DNA of 64,000 nucleotides from assembly GCF_008124625.1 (NCBI RefSeq), contig NZ_VNHM01000004.1:1-64000 (forward strand), in the 5' to 3' direction. Positions 1-10,574 of the stretch are shown here, piece by piece. The number at the start of each line of letters is the position of its first letter. The stretch's first letter is position 1. The notes beneath the pieces were generated by a model. That model was not told the origin of the DNA, did not search any database, and saw nothing but the letters and a program-made list of their open reading frames with translations. This DNA comes from Desulfallas thermosapovorans DSM 6562. GTDB lineage: Bacteria > Bacillota > Desulfotomaculia > Desulfotomaculales > Desulfallaceae. Made by a program: the position numbers and the translations under genes.

Positions 1-158
1 CGTTATCCCAGGCTATTGGGCAGGTTATCCACGCGTTACTCACCCGTCCGCCACTAGGTTTAACAAAAAGTAAGCTTCTCGTTAAACCCCGTTCGACTTG
101 CATGTGTTAAGCACGCCGCCAGCGTTCGTCCTGAGCCAGGATCAAACTCTCCATAAAA
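1..158 (-). rRNA. rrs: 16S ribosomal RNA, 5' end only
   Basis: Read on the minus strand, this begins with TTTTATGGAGAGTTTGATCC and continues through the universal GGCTCAG and GACGAACGCTGGCGGCG segments and the GTGAGTAACGCGTGG segment, all diagnostic of the first ~150 nt of bacterial 16S. The gene leaves the window on the left, so only the 5' domain start is present. The 5' boundary was set by analogy with the Bacillus mature end and may be off by a few bases. Transcription runs away from oriC, as is usual for rRNA operons next to the origin. Confidence 0.97.
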
Positions 159-370
159 GTTTTATGAAAAATTTAATCTTTGACTCGTTTAATGAATTAC
201 TCGTTTTAGCGCTTGCCTAAAAGCCTCTGCCGCCGCCGGTTGGCTTGGGCACCGGCTCTTAGCTTTTGCTTGACGAGGTTTGATGTGTTGAACTAGGTTC
301 AACTTTCATCTCTTTGCACTGTTTAGTTTTCAAGGACCGTTTATAACAATGTCGCAACTCATGGCGACGT
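159..370 (-). promoter_or_regulatory. rRNA operon leader
   Basis: This is the roughly 210-nt transcribed leader between the proximal promoter and 16S. It contains a strong GC hairpin (about 236-257, arms GCCGGT/ACCGGC). It also holds a segment reading GTCCTTGAAAACTAAACAGT on the minus strand, a type of sequence commonly found in Firmicutes rRNA leaders and spacers. No ORF of note is present. Antitermination (boxA-like) function is plausible but not shown. Confidence 0.6.
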
Positions 371-375
371 TATAA

Positions 376-404
376 ATTATATCGTTTAAGATTTTAAATG
401 TCAA
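376..404 (-). promoter_or_regulatory. rRNA promoter P2 (sigma-A consensus)
   Basis: On the minus strand, TTGACA (399-404) and TATAAT (376-381) are separated by exactly 17 nt, a perfect match to the vegetative sigma-A consensus. It points into the 16S gene. Confidence 0.9.
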
Positions 405-446
405 CACTAAATTTATTTTTTTATCGCCGTTCGTGGCGACTTATTT

Positions 447-475
447 ATAATAACACCGTAGTATAAACTTATCAA
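447..475 (-). promoter_or_regulatory. rRNA promoter P1 (sigma-A type)
   Basis: On the minus strand, TTGATA (470-475) and TATTAT (447-452) have a 17-nt spacer and lie about 71 bp upstream of P2. Tandem promoters are normal for rRNA operons of Firmicutes. The rest of the 476-631 interval shows no gene or clear signal. Confidence 0.75.
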
Positions 476-631
476 CTTATAAATACTGGACTTATTGCCA
501 ATTGAAAAATAATCCTCTGAAATGTTTTATTAAGAGCCCGCTCGAATAGTAAGCTTTAGTGCCATCGGGGAAAGTTAATTCTATATACTTTTCAAACAGA
601 CTCTATAAGTTAACCTCTTGTTCAATTTAAA

Positions 632-657
632 TAGCGGGGAGATTAATCTTCCCCGCT
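632..657 (-). terminator. hairpin at the gyrA 3' end
   Basis: AGCGGGGA and TCCCCGCT arms flank a short AT loop, and the hairpin overlaps the gyrA stop codon. The minus-strand downstream sequence is A/T-rich but lacks a long U tract, so this is a moderate intrinsic terminator candidate. Confidence 0.6.
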
Positions 658-3069
658 AATAACTTTAGCTACTGCCACAATATGATCACCTTCACCCAAT
701 TTCATCAATAAAACGCCCTGGGTTACCCGGCCAAATAAAGATATATCATCGGCTTTAATTCTGATCATTATGCCCTCTGCACTGATCATTAACACTTCAT
801 CTTCGGGTTTAACCACCTGCAATGATATAACATATCCATTGCGCTCAGTGCATTTTATATTTATAATTCCTTTACCGCCCCTGGACTGAGTTCTATACTC
901 GCTGATTTTAGTTCGTTTTCCATATCCTTTGCTGGTAACAACAAGTAAATCCGAATCTTCACGAACTAAATCCATGGATACAACTTTGTCTTGATCATTT
1001 AAAGTAATTGCTTTTACACCCCTGGTAACCCTACCGGTGGAACGCACATCTTCTTCAGAAAACCTAATAGCCAAGCCATTTTTGGTACCAATAATAATTT
1101 CCTCTGTCCCGTCGGTTAATAAAGCATTTACCAGTGCATCGCCGTCGTCAAGGTTAAGGGCTATAATTCCATCTCGTTTGGTATGAATATATTCATTGAG
1201 GGGTGTTTTTTTAATAATTCCACGGCTGGTGGACATGAGCAAGTAATTGTCATTTTCGAAGTCCTTAACAGGAATAACGGTTGTTATATATTCATCCTGA
1301 TCTATATAGATCAGGTTAATAATGGCAGTTCCCCGGGCCTGGCGACCGGACTCAGGAATTTCGTATCCCTTTAATCTATATACTTTGCCCTTATTGGTGA
1401 AAAATAAAAAATAATGGTGCGTTGTGGCAATAAATAAATGCCGTAAAAAATCACCCTCCTTGATACCCATAGCATGAATACCGCGACCGCCTCTGCGCTG
1501 GCTGCGATATGTATCAAGGGGCATTCTTTTTATATAGCCGTTATTGGTGATGGTGATAACCACATCCTCTTCCATAATCAGGTCATCATCATCAAACTCA
1601 GTTTCATCGTTGGAAAAAACGGTACGCCGTTCATCTCCGTACTTTTCCTTTATTACTGTTATTTCTTCTTTAATTATAGCCAGAACCTTTTTTTCGTCTG
1701 CCAATACAGAACGATAATACTCTATTTTCTTGATTAACTCCTTATATTCGGCCTCCAGTTTTTCCCTTTCCAAACCGGTTAAACGGTGTAACCGCATGTC
1801 CAATATAGCCTGGGCCTGCTTCTCCGAAAGGTCAAAACTATTCATAAGGCCAGTCCGAGCTACATCAATGTTTTTGGATCCACGAATAATTTTTATTACT
1901 TCGTCCATATTGGCCAGGGCAATGCGTAATCCCTCCACTATGTGGGCCCTGTCTTCTGCTTTACGTAAATTATATTTTGTACGGCGTATAATTATTTCCT
2001 TTTGGTGTTCAAGATAATAATGCAATACTTCCTTCAGGTTTAAAACCCTGGGTTCGCCATTAACCAAAGCCAACATGATAACGCCGAAAGTATCCTGCAT
2101 CTGAGTATGCTTGTATAATTGATTCAATATCACCTTGGGGTTGGCATCCTTACGCAATTCAATAACAATGCGCATACCATCCCGGTCCGATTCATCTCTT
2201 AAATCAGTGATGCCATCGATTTTTTTATCTTTGACCAGTTCGGCGATTTTTTCAATTAAACGTGCTTTGTTTACTTGGTAAGGTAGCTCGGAAACTATGA
2301 TACTTGTTTTTTTACCGCTTTCCTCTATGTCAGTTTTGGCCCTTACTTTGATGGTACCTCTACCGGTTTTATAAGCCGAGCGAATACCATCACGGCCCAA
2401 AATAATGGCACCGGTGGGAAAGTCAGGACCTTTAATATGCTTCATTAAATCATTTATATCCACATCAGGATTATCAATAAGTGTCACTACACCGTCAATT
2501 ACCTCTGAGAGGTTATGGGGAGGTACATTGGTGGCCATACCCACGGCAATACCGGCCGAACCGTTGACAAGCAAATTGGGAAAACGGGAGGGAAGAATTG
2601 CAGGTTCCTTACCGCTTTCGTCGTAATTGGGTATAAAATCAACGGTTTCCTTATCAATATCAGCCAGCAGCTCGGTGGTAATTTTGGATAAACGGGCTTC
2701 GGTATAACGCATGGCCGCTGCTGAATCACCATCTACCGAGCCAAAGTTACCATGACCGTCAACCAGTGGATAACGCAAGTTAAAATCCTGGGCCATCCTT
2801 ACCAGAGTATCGTATATAGCAGCATCACCGTGGGGGTGATACTTGGCCATTACTTCACCCACAATATATGCCGACTTGCGGTGCGGCTTATCCGGGGTTA
2901 CACCAAGGGTATGCATGGCATAAAGTATCCGGCGATGCACAGGCTTCAAGCCGTCTCTTACATCAGGTAAGGCTCTACCAACAATTACGCTCATGGCATA
3001 ATCCAGGTAAGAATGTTTCATTTCTTCGTTAATATCAATGGGAATAACTTTTCCGGTAAATGCGGGCAA
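643..3069 (-). CDS. gyrA: DNA gyrase subunit A
   Basis: GyrA is the breakage-reunion subunit of DNA gyrase (A2B2), which introduces negative supercoils with ATP hydrolysed by GyrB. At 808 aa it is normal length. The catalytic tyrosine is Tyr122 in RYTEAR. The GyrA box QRRGGRG in the C-terminal beta-pinwheel region distinguishes it from ParC. The quinolone-resistance region reads [10 protein letters not shown], so position 83 is Ala where many bacteria have Ser, while Asp87 is kept. The start is TTG with a GAGGTG Shine-Dalgarno a few bases upstream; no ATG in frame fits better. It lies downstream of gyrB in the same direction, separated by a 124-bp gap with a small hairpin. Confidence 0.98.
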   Translation of the reverse strand: MPAFTGKVIPIDINEEMKHSYLDYAMSVIVGRALPDVRDGLKPVHRRILYAMHTLGVTPDKPHRKSAYIVGEVMAKYHPHGDAAIYDTLVRMAQDFNLRYPLVDGHGNFGSVDGDSAAAMRYTEARLSKITTELLADIDKETVDFIPNYDESGKEPAILPSRFPNLLVNGSAGIAVGMATNVPPHNLSEVIDGVVTLIDNPDVDINDLMKHIKGPDFPTGAIILGRDGIRSAYKTGRGTIKVRAKTDIEESGKKTSIIVSELPYQVNKARLIEKIAELVKDKKIDGITDLRDESDRDGMRIVIELRKDANPKVILNQLYKHTQMQDTFGVIMLALVNGEPRVLNLKEVLHYYLEHQKEIIIRRTKYNLRKAEDRAHIVEGLRIALANMDEVIKIIRGSKNIDVARTGLMNSFDLSEKQAQAILDMRLHRLTGLEREKLEAEYKELIKKIEYYRSVLADEKKVLAIIKEEITVIKEKYGDERRTVFSNDETEFDDDDLIMEEDVVITITNNGYIKRMPLDTYRSQRRGGRGIHAMGIKEGDFLRHLFIATTHHYFLFFTNKGKVYRLKGYEIPESGRQARGTAIINLIYIDQDEYITTVIPVKDFENDNYLLMSTSRGIIKKTPLNEYIHTKRDGIIALNLDDGDALVNALLTDGTEEIIIGTKNGLAIRFSEEDVRSTGRVTRGVKAITLNDQDKVVSMDLVREDSDLLVVTSKGYGKRTKISEYRTQSRGGKGIINIKCTERNGYVISLQVVKPEDEVLMISAEGIMIRIKADDISLFGRVTQGVLLMKLGEGDHIVAVAKVISGED

Positions 3070-3157
3070 TATATTTCACCTCAAAATTAATATAAAAATA
3101 AATATACTATTATTATAATTACCTTATTTATCTATGGTGAACCGTAATTTAACAGAT

Positions 3158-3181
3158 AAAACGGGAAGCACATTCCCGCTT
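3158..3181 (-). terminator. hairpin between gyrB and gyrA
   Basis: On the minus strand GCGGGAA and TTCCCGT pair around a 5-nt loop just after the gyrB stop, followed by a short T-rich run. It may be a weak terminator or attenuator letting part of gyrB transcription reach gyrA. Confidence 0.5.
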
Positions 3182-3193
3182 TTTATAATAAAG

Positions 3194-5113
<1,920 letters not shown>

Positions 5114-5198
5114 TTATAGTAATTAAGAAGACTTGATTCGGATGGGTTTTGACCCTATCTGAACCCTGGTCGCACTTATTTCGAATTTATCGCCATTT

Positions 5199-5223
5199 AA
5201 CTCCCGCCTTTACAGGCGGGAGT
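5199..5223. terminator. GC-rich hairpin between remB and gyrB
   Basis: ACTCCCGCCT and AGGCGGGAGT form a perfect 10-bp stem with a 4-nt loop. There is no U tract on either side, so it may be an mRNA stabilising or pausing structure rather than a true terminator. It sits in the 157-bp gap between remB and gyrB. Confidence 0.45.
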
Positions 5224-5249
5224 CCTGATAGCGGTTAACGGGATTAATG

Positions 5250-5483
5250 TTATAATGCCCTCTTTTTTAGCGTAGTGCATGAAATTGGCGATAAGTATAT
5301 TTCATTACCGGTGATGACATAGGTTTTTTCTTTACCCGGTTCTGAAATATTGACAATAAAACCTTCATCTCCGGCTGTATCCAAAAATTCACTGGTTATA
5401 GCTGAAGATTTAGATCTAATATCTAAAATTGCCACAATATCCTTTTTAGGAACAATAACATCCCCGCCAAGGTGTAGAAACAA
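5250..5483 (-). CDS. remB: RemB-like extracellular matrix regulator (DUF370)
   Basis: This 77-aa protein matches the RemA/RemB (DUF370) family: it begins MFLHLGGDVIVPKKDIVAIL, then a central RSKSSAITSEF stretch, and lies exactly where Bacillus has yaaB (remB), between recF and gyrB. RemA in Bacillus is a DNA-binding activator of matrix genes; the role of RemB is less defined. It starts immediately after the recF stop, so the two are probably co-transcribed and translationally coupled. A regulatory link to the polysaccharide genes further right would be conjecture. Confidence 0.85.
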   Translation of the reverse strand: MFLHLGGDVIVPKKDIVAILDIRSKSSAITSEFLDTAGDEGFIVNISEPGKEKTYVITGNEIYLSPISCTTLKKRAL

Positions 5484-6587
5484 TTAAATAACCTCCCTTA
5501 ACTGACCGTTATTAATTAAGTATACCCTATTTGCATAATGACCAATTTTACCGGTTAGTTCAGTTGTTGTTATAAAAGACTGTACATTATTATTAACAAT
5601 TAACATTAATAAATATCGCTGGCGTTGTTCATCCAGTTCCATCAATACATCATCAAGCAGCAAAATGGGAGATTCACCATATTCATAAAAATATAAATCT
5701 ATTTGAGCGGTTTTTAATGCTAAAATTATAGATCTTATCTGTCCTTGGGAAGCATAGTAACGGGCATCTTTATTATTAATTAGAAAAATAATATCATCTC
5801 GATGCGGTCCGAAGATTGTTTGCCTTTTATATAATTCTTCTTGTTGTCTGTTTTTCCCTTCAGACTTAAATTCCATAATAATTTGTTCCATATCTGTTTT
5901 TTCGGTAATTTTTAGCGTGGACAGGTATTTCATGTCCAATTCTTCACGACCACCGGTAATACCGGCATACGTCTTTCGCACCAGTGGTATATATTTTTTT
6001 AATAATCCAATGCGCCTCGCCAATACCTCTGCTCCATATTGATAAAACGATTCATTCCAAATTTGAAATGAATCGTTATTCCTTGCCCTACCGCTACGTA
6101 ATAAAAAGTTTCTTTGTTCCACTACCCGGCGATATTGTATTAATTTTTGCAGATAAAGCGGATCAATTGTACCGATATTGTGATCAATAAAATCACGTTT
6201 TCCGGACGGAGAACCCTTGATAATCTGCAGGTCGTCCGGCTTAAACAAGATAATACCGAAACGGCCGGGTAAAAATTTTCGTTTTTCTTCAACTCCGTTG
6301 ATAAACAGTTTTTTCTTGCCGTTCTGGTTAATGTTTACAGATACATCCATCTCCATATTGTTTACTTGATAGGTTGCCTTAATGGAAGCGTCTGTACCGT
6401 GCCAGCCGACAACATCACTGTTTTTTCTTCGGAAGGAATAGCCTTTGCCGCTGAAAAAAATTGCTTCCAGTAAATTTGTTTTTCCCTGGGCGTTTGCACC
6501 GGTAATAAAATTTATACCCGCATGTGGTTGCCAGTGCAGTCTATTGTAGTTACGAAAACAGTTGATATCAATGCTCTTTAAAATCAT
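5484..6587 (-). CDS. recF: DNA replication and repair protein RecF
   Basis: RecF is the SMC-like ATPase that helps load RecA at gaps through RecFOR. The 367-aa protein has the N-terminal signature LKSIDINCFRNY, the Walker A GANAQGKTNLLEA near residue 32, an ABC-type signature in the ASQGQIRSIILALK region, and Walker B ILLLDDVLMELDE. Length is typical. It overlaps the yaaA stop by 4 bp (ATGA), indicating translational coupling, and runs directly into remB. Confidence 0.97.
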   Translation of the reverse strand: MILKSIDINCFRNYNRLHWQPHAGINFITGANAQGKTNLLEAIFFSGKGYSFRRKNSDVVGWHGTDASIKATYQVNNMEMDVSVNINQNGKKKLFINGVEEKRKFLPGRFGIILFKPDDLQIIKGSPSGKRDFIDHNIGTIDPLYLQKLIQYRRVVEQRNFLLRSGRARNNDSFQIWNESFYQYGAEVLARRIGLLKKYIPLVRKTYAGITGGREELDMKYLSTLKITEKTDMEQIIMEFKSEGKNRQQEELYKRQTIFGPHRDDIIFLINNKDARYYASQGQIRSIILALKTAQIDLYFYEYGESPILLLDDVLMELDEQRQRYLLMLIVNNNVQSFITTTELTGKIGHYANRVYLINNGQLREVI

Positions 6588-6811
6588 GTATCCTCCAACT
6601 GAGAAACTACAAGAAAAGAGCCCGTGTTTTTAACTTCCACCAGGTCCCCGTTGGTTAATTTACGGGATCTACGGTTTTCAATCACTCCGTTAACCCGAAC
6701 CATATCATTTATAATATAATATTTACCCTGTCCCCCGGTGGAAGCAACACGGCACCATTTTAAAAACTGGTCCAGTGCTATCTTATTCCTAACCATAATT
6801 TTCTTTACCAT
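6584..6811 (-). CDS. yaaA: S4-domain RNA-binding protein YaaA
   Basis: This is a small S4-like RNA-binding protein found between dnaN and recF in many Firmicutes. The S4 signature is visible: DQFLKWCRVASTGGQ, then VRVNGVIENRRSRKL and GDLVEV. I chose the ATG at 6811 (protein begins MVKKIMVRNK) because the AAGGGTG ribosome binding site sits about 9 nt upstream; a GTG at 6823 is too close to that site. Its cellular role is unestablished; in Bacillus it is linked to ribosome assembly and recF operon expression. Confidence 0.88.
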   Translation of the reverse strand: MVKKIMVRNKIALDQFLKWCRVASTGGQGKYYIINDMVRVNGVIENRRSRKLTNGDLVEVKNTGSFLVVSQLEDT

Positions 6812-6825
6812 ATAATTATACACCC

Positions 6826-7929
6826 TTAAGGTACGGCCGGTACAAGAATGGAAAAGTACCTTTCATCATCAACGGGAATTATTAAAGATGGACTTTCCCG
6901 GCCGCTTAATTTTATAATAACTTCTTCACTATCCATAGATTTTAATACATCTATAAAGAATCGAACATTAAACCCGACGTCCAAAGGTTCACCGGTAAAT
7001 TCAGCAGCTAATTCTTCCCTTATTCGACCGGTTTCGGTATAAAAGTAAATCATTAAACCACTGGGACTAAAATTTATATTAAAAACATTTCTATTAGTAT
7101 TAACCAACAGTGAAGCCCTTTCGGCGGCGTCCAGTAAACTACTTACCGGCACCCTTGCTTCGCAAATATAACTTTCCGGTATCACAATTCTATAATCTGG
7201 AAACTGGCCGGCGATAAGCCGGGACATTATGCATATATTATCAATGGTAAAAAATATTTTATTATCGGTAATATAAATATAAATATTATCATCAACTGCA
7301 TCCAATATTCTATACAATTCGTTAAGAGTTTTACCGGGAACGATTATATTTATTAATTGCTCCGGTGGCGTAACCAGTTTTTCCTCACATAGCGCAAGCC
7401 TTCTTATATCGGTGGCCACCAAAGAAAGGGTGCCCTTTGGGGTAACGGTGAAGTTTATACCGGTAAATATCGGCCGGTGCTCTTCATTGGAAACGGCAAA
7501 AATAACATGTTTGAGCATATTTTTTAATTGGTTTTGATTTAGTACAAGAGTTGGATTTTCCGGCAATGAAGGGAATACGGGAAATTCATCTGCCGGGTAA
7601 CCATTTAAAACAACTTCTGATTCGCCATACATAAATGTTGTTGTATTACTTGCGATATCACACTTGATATTAATATCTTCGTTCGGCAATCGGCTGAATA
7701 AACTGGTTACGTATTTGGCGGGTATGGCGGTTGACCCGTTAACAATGGTATTAACGGGTATGGTACAGCGGATGCCGAACTCCAGATCAGTGGAAGACAA
7801 AAATAGTAAATCATCCTTGCTTTCGAAATGTAAGCAGGAGAGTAAGGGCATGGGACTGCGTTGTGAAACTGCCCTTTGTGTAATTTGTATGATGGTGTTT
7901 AACTTGTCTCTGGGCGCTGTAAGATGCAT
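6826..7929 (-). CDS. dnaN: DNA polymerase III beta sliding clamp
   Basis: The clamp forms a ring-shaped dimer that tethers the replicative polymerase. The 367-aa product contains the three repeated clamp folds, with the starting motif MHLTAPRDKLNTIIQ, the central RRLALCE motif and the C-terminal end FSILVPAVP, close to the family terminus. The ATG at 7929 is preferred over an in-frame GTG at 7938, because AAGGTGG lies 5 nt upstream of the ATG and overlaps the GTG. It follows dnaA across the oriC unwinding region. Confidence 0.97.
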   Translation of the reverse strand: MHLTAPRDKLNTIIQITQRAVSQRSPMPLLSCLHFESKDDLLFLSSTDLEFGIRCTIPVNTIVNGSTAIPAKYVTSLFSRLPNEDINIKCDIASNTTTFMYGESEVVLNGYPADEFPVFPSLPENPTLVLNQNQLKNMLKHVIFAVSNEEHRPIFTGINFTVTPKGTLSLVATDIRRLALCEEKLVTPPEQLINIIVPGKTLNELYRILDAVDDNIYIYITDNKIFFTIDNICIMSRLIAGQFPDYRIVIPESYICEARVPVSSLLDAAERASLLVNTNRNVFNINFSPSGLMIYFYTETGRIREELAAEFTGEPLDVGFNVRFFIDVLKSMDSEEVIIKLSGRESPSLIIPVDDERYFSILVPAVP

Positions 7930-7938
7930 ATAAACCAC

Positions 7939-8000
7939 CTTAATATAATAAAATATAAAGTTAGTAACAGTTATAGTAGTAGTTGTGAATTAGTGGATAA
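7939..8000 (-). other. oriC: oriC unwinding region: DnaA box, DnaA-trios and AT-rich DUE
   Basis: In the 134-bp gap between the dnaA stop and the dnaN start, reading on the minus strand, there is a DnaA box TTATCCACT (7992-8000, one mismatch). A short spacer follows, then a run of trinucleotides whose plus-strand reading is TAG-TAA-CAG-TTA-TAG-TAG-TAG (7962-7982). An almost pure A/T tract (7939-7959) comes last. This order matches the box/trio/unwinding-element architecture described for Bacillus subtilis oriC, where DnaA-trios guide DnaA filament formation on single-stranded DNA. Established: the architecture. Inferred: that this is the melting site. Confidence 0.8.
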
Positions 8001-8063
8001 GTAATAACAAATCAATGGCGGTAACGATTAAACCGGTTAATAAGATTGTTAGTAAAAAAGGTT

Positions 8064-9404
8064 TTAATTATGTTTTATGTTGTCAATTAATTTCTGTATT
8101 GTCTGGGCGAGGGTTGCACCACTGGCTATCTCATTGGAAATCTTGTCATGCGCGTGTAACACTGTTGAATGATCTTTGCCGCCGAAATGATTGCCGATTT
8201 GTGGTAAGGATTCCGTGGTTAATTCACGGCATAAGTACATGGCGATCTGCCGGGGGTAAGCAATAGCCCTGGTTCTTTTTTTTGATTTCATGTCTTCAAG
8301 CTTAATATTGAAATACGCGGCTACTTTTTGTTGAATTAAATTGACGGTGATTTCCACCGGTTTTTTATCAGGAAGCATGTCTTTTAATATTTCGGCAGCC
8401 TTATCTTTATCAATTACTTCATCATTTAAAGAACTGAATGCAGTTACCCTGATTAGGGCGCCTTCCAGCTCTCTGATGTTGGATTGAATGTGGTCAGCTA
8501 TGAATGCGATCACTTCATCAGAGACAGTGAGATTCTCCATCTGGGCTTTCTTTTGTAATATTGCTATTCTTGTTTCATAATCCGGAGGTTGAATGTCTGT
8601 AATCAGACCCCATTCAAAACGAGAACGAAGCCTGTCCTCAAGGGTGGGTATTTCCTTGGGAGGACGGTCACTGGATATAATAATTTGTTTATTAGCTTCG
8701 TAAAGGGTATTGAAGGTATGAAAAAACTCTTCCTGTGTTGCTTCCTTACCGGCCAGGAATTGTATATCGTCAATTAGTAGAATATCGATGCTGCGGTATT
8801 TGTTCTTAAATTCCACTGTTTTTTCTTCACGTATGGCTCTAATTAAATCATTTGTAAATTTTTCCGAAGTGACGTAGGCAACAATATAATCATTGCTGTT
8901 ATTTTGTCTGGCATAATGTCCTATGGCGTGCATTAAATGCGTTTTACCCAAACCGACACCACCATAAATAAAAAGGGGGTTATAACCTTTGGCTGGTGAT
9001 TCAGCCACTGCCAGGCAAGCAGCATGAGCAAATCTGTTATTAGCACCTACCACGTAATTTTCAAAGGTATACCTGGGGTTAAGAACGGAATATTTTAAGT
9101 CCTTTAAATCGTCCATGATTAAGCTGCTTTGTTCGTTAATTTGATTAATTTCATCTTCCAGAATAAATTGGACTGCAGTTTTAGTACCGGTTATATCTGA
9201 AATAACCTCTGTAAATAAAGGTGCATAATTATTATTGAGCCAATCCTTGGAAAATTGATCCGATACATTAATGTAATAAAAATTATTTTTCATGGCGACA
9301 GGTTGCATGGTATTTATCCATGTTGAATAAGATTGGGGGTTTAACCTGTTTTTTAACTGGCCAATAGCCTTTTTCCAAATAGAATTCACATTACTGGTGA
9401 TCAA
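8064..9404 (-). CDS. dnaA: Chromosomal replication initiator DnaA
   Basis: DnaA is the AAA+ initiator that binds DnaA boxes and melts oriC. The 446-aa protein has domain I (about 1-85), a short linker, and the AAA+ core with Walker A GGVGLGKTHLMHAIG and Walker B LLIDDIQFL. The C-terminal DNA-binding domain carries the signature GNHFGGKDHSTVLHAHDKI. The start is TTG (protein begins MITSNVNSIWKKAIGQL) with GGGGGAC upstream. The upstream paired DnaA boxes suggest autoregulation. Confidence 0.98.
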   Translation of the reverse strand: MITSNVNSIWKKAIGQLKNRLNPQSYSTWINTMQPVAMKNNFYYINVSDQFSKDWLNNNYAPLFTEVISDITGTKTAVQFILEDEINQINEQSSLIMDDLKDLKYSVLNPRYTFENYVVGANNRFAHAACLAVAESPAKGYNPLFIYGGVGLGKTHLMHAIGHYARQNNSNDYIVAYVTSEKFTNDLIRAIREEKTVEFKNKYRSIDILLIDDIQFLAGKEATQEEFFHTFNTLYEANKQIIISSDRPPKEIPTLEDRLRSRFEWGLITDIQPPDYETRIAILQKKAQMENLTVSDEVIAFIADHIQSNIRELEGALIRVTAFSSLNDEVIDKDKAAEILKDMLPDKKPVEITVNLIQQKVAAYFNIKLEDMKSKKRTRAIAYPRQIAMYLCRELTTESLPQIGNHFGGKDHSTVLHAHDKISNEIASGATLAQTIQKLIDNIKHN

Positions 9405-9451
9405 CGTCTGGTCCCCCTAAGGATAACATAATTTTTAATAATAACAATTTA

Positions 9452-9490
9452 CACACAGACTTATCCACATGTTGTGGATAAGTCTGTGTG
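9452..9490. other. oriC: oriC: perfect palindrome of two DnaA boxes
   Basis: Two consensus boxes, TTATCCACA (9461-9469) and its inverse TGTGGATAA (9473-9481), lie 3 bp apart inside a perfect 18-bp inverted repeat (9452-9469 and 9473-9490). This is the upstream half of a bipartite origin between dnaA and rpmH. The rest of 9491-9700 is A/T-rich and holds no gene that I can support; a 63-codon minus-strand frame there has no family resemblance. Confidence 0.85.
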
Positions 9491-9709
9491 CTAGTAGGCT
9501 AAGTAAAATGATATCAAAACTTAATCATCTATTCAATAAACAAATTCCAATATTCAATGGGCTTCAATTAATGCTAGGAGATATAGACTTCCACCCGGTT
9601 AATTAAAAATATAAAGAACAAAAAAAACATGCACACCTTTTCACAATTATTATTAACAGGCTGTGTATTATAGTATAAACTATTACCAGTTATAGTGCAA
9701 AACCGTTGC

Positions 9710-9739
9710 TTGACTGAAAATAAGCGTATACTATATAAT
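9710..9739 (+). promoter_or_regulatory. Promoter of the rpmH-rnpA operon
   Basis: TTGACT (9710-9715) and TATAAT (9734-9739) are separated by 18 nt, about 70 bp upstream of rpmH. It is a good sigma-A match. Confidence 0.75.
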
Positions 9740-9808
9740 GAAAGTGTACGCCTATTATTTTCCATATTTTTGCTAATCCAACAAGCGGTAAAGGGGATGC
9801 TTACTTAA

Positions 9809-9943
9809 ATGAAAAGAACATTTCAACCCAAGAACAGGCAAAGGAAAAGGGTACATGGATTTCTAAAAAGAATGTCAACTAAAGCAGGGCGGAACGTTAT
9901 CAAGAGAAGAAGGCTCAAAGGAAGAAAAAGACTCAGTGCGTAA
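9809..9943 (+). CDS. rpmH: 50S ribosomal protein L34 (bL34)
   Basis: A 44-aa, very basic protein beginning [18 protein letters not shown] and ending GRKRLSA, which is the full-length bL34 family pattern. It is a structural component of the large subunit. rpmH followed by rnpA to the right of dnaA/oriC is one of the most conserved bacterial gene neighbourhoods. Confidence 0.98.
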   Translation: MKRTFQPKNRQRKRVHGFLKRMSTKAGRNVIKRRRLKGRKRLSA

Positions 9944-9967
9944 GGCCGCTTGATAAAGTGGCCTTTT
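9942..9967 (+). terminator. hairpin after rpmH (attenuator)
   Basis: AAGGCC and GGCCTT pair, with additional CTT/AAG pairing inside, followed by a short T run. It overlaps the rpmH stop. It probably acts as a partial terminator that keeps rnpA expression below that of rpmH, an inference from position. Confidence 0.6.
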
Positions 9968-9989
9968 GCTAATGTATGAAGGGAAATAA

Positions 9990-10343
9990 ATGCAGAAAAA
10001 ATATTTGATTAAAAAGAACAGCGAATATCGAAAAATATACAAACACGGTATATCATTAGCAAACTGGTATACAGTTATTTTTGCTTGTAAAAACGACCGG
10101 AACACAAAAAGATTTGGTTTTTCTGTGAGTAAGAAAATAGGTAAGGCTGTTAAACGTAACTTGGTACGCAGAAGATTAAAAGAAATATGCAGGTTAAACA
10201 ATCAATGGTTTTTAGACGGATATGATTATATTATAATTGCCCGTAAAGGGATAGAAGGTATAAGTTTCAGCTCTCTACAGAGTGGGATGGAAAAATTGGC
10301 GTACAGAATAAGTAAACTTATGGTAGGGAAACTTAAAGCATGA
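9990..10343 (+). CDS. rnpA: Ribonuclease P protein component
   Basis: This is the protein cofactor of RNase P, which matures tRNA 5' ends. The 117-aa basic protein has the family motifs [31 protein letters not shown] and VRRRLKEI, the last being the RNR-type basic helix that contacts the RNA. The start is ATG with AAGGG upstream. The stop overlaps the yidD start by 4 bp. Confidence 0.97.
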   Translation: MQKKYLIKKNSEYRKIYKHGISLANWYTVIFACKNDRNTKRFGFSVSKKIGKAVKRNLVRRRLKEICRLNNQWFLDGYDYIIIARKGIEGISFSSLQSGMEKLAYRISKLMVGKLKA

Positions 10344-10549
10344 GGATAATAGTAATTGGTTTTATTCGTTTTTACCAGAAATATATCTCACCCCTTAAAG
10401 GACCAACTTGCAGGTTTTACCCTACGTGTTCGGAATATGCTGTACAGGCTTTTTTAATGTATGGTATATGGAAAGGAACTATAAAAGTAATAATTCGGGT
10501 ATTAAAGTGCCATCCTTTTCATCCGGGGGGATATGACCCGGTTAAATGA
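10340..10549 (+). CDS. yidD: Membrane protein insertion efficiency factor YidD
   Basis: A 69-aa protein of the YidD family, with the hallmark [17 protein letters not shown], the [10 protein letters not shown] motif and the C-terminal [12 protein letters not shown]. YidD assists YidC-dependent insertion. It is translationally coupled to rnpA (ATGA overlap) and followed 25 bp later by yidC. Confidence 0.97.
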   Translation: MRIIVIGFIRFYQKYISPLKGPTCRFYPTCSEYAVQAFLMYGIWKGTIKVIIRVLKCHPFHPGGYDPVK

Positions 10550-10574
10550 TCTGTAGGTTATAGGAGGCGATGGT

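Noticed and set aside
9574-9765. 63-codon minus-strand ORF in the dnaA-rpmH gap
   Set aside because: Low-complexity A/T-rich frame across the rpmH promoter, no family, no ribosome site.
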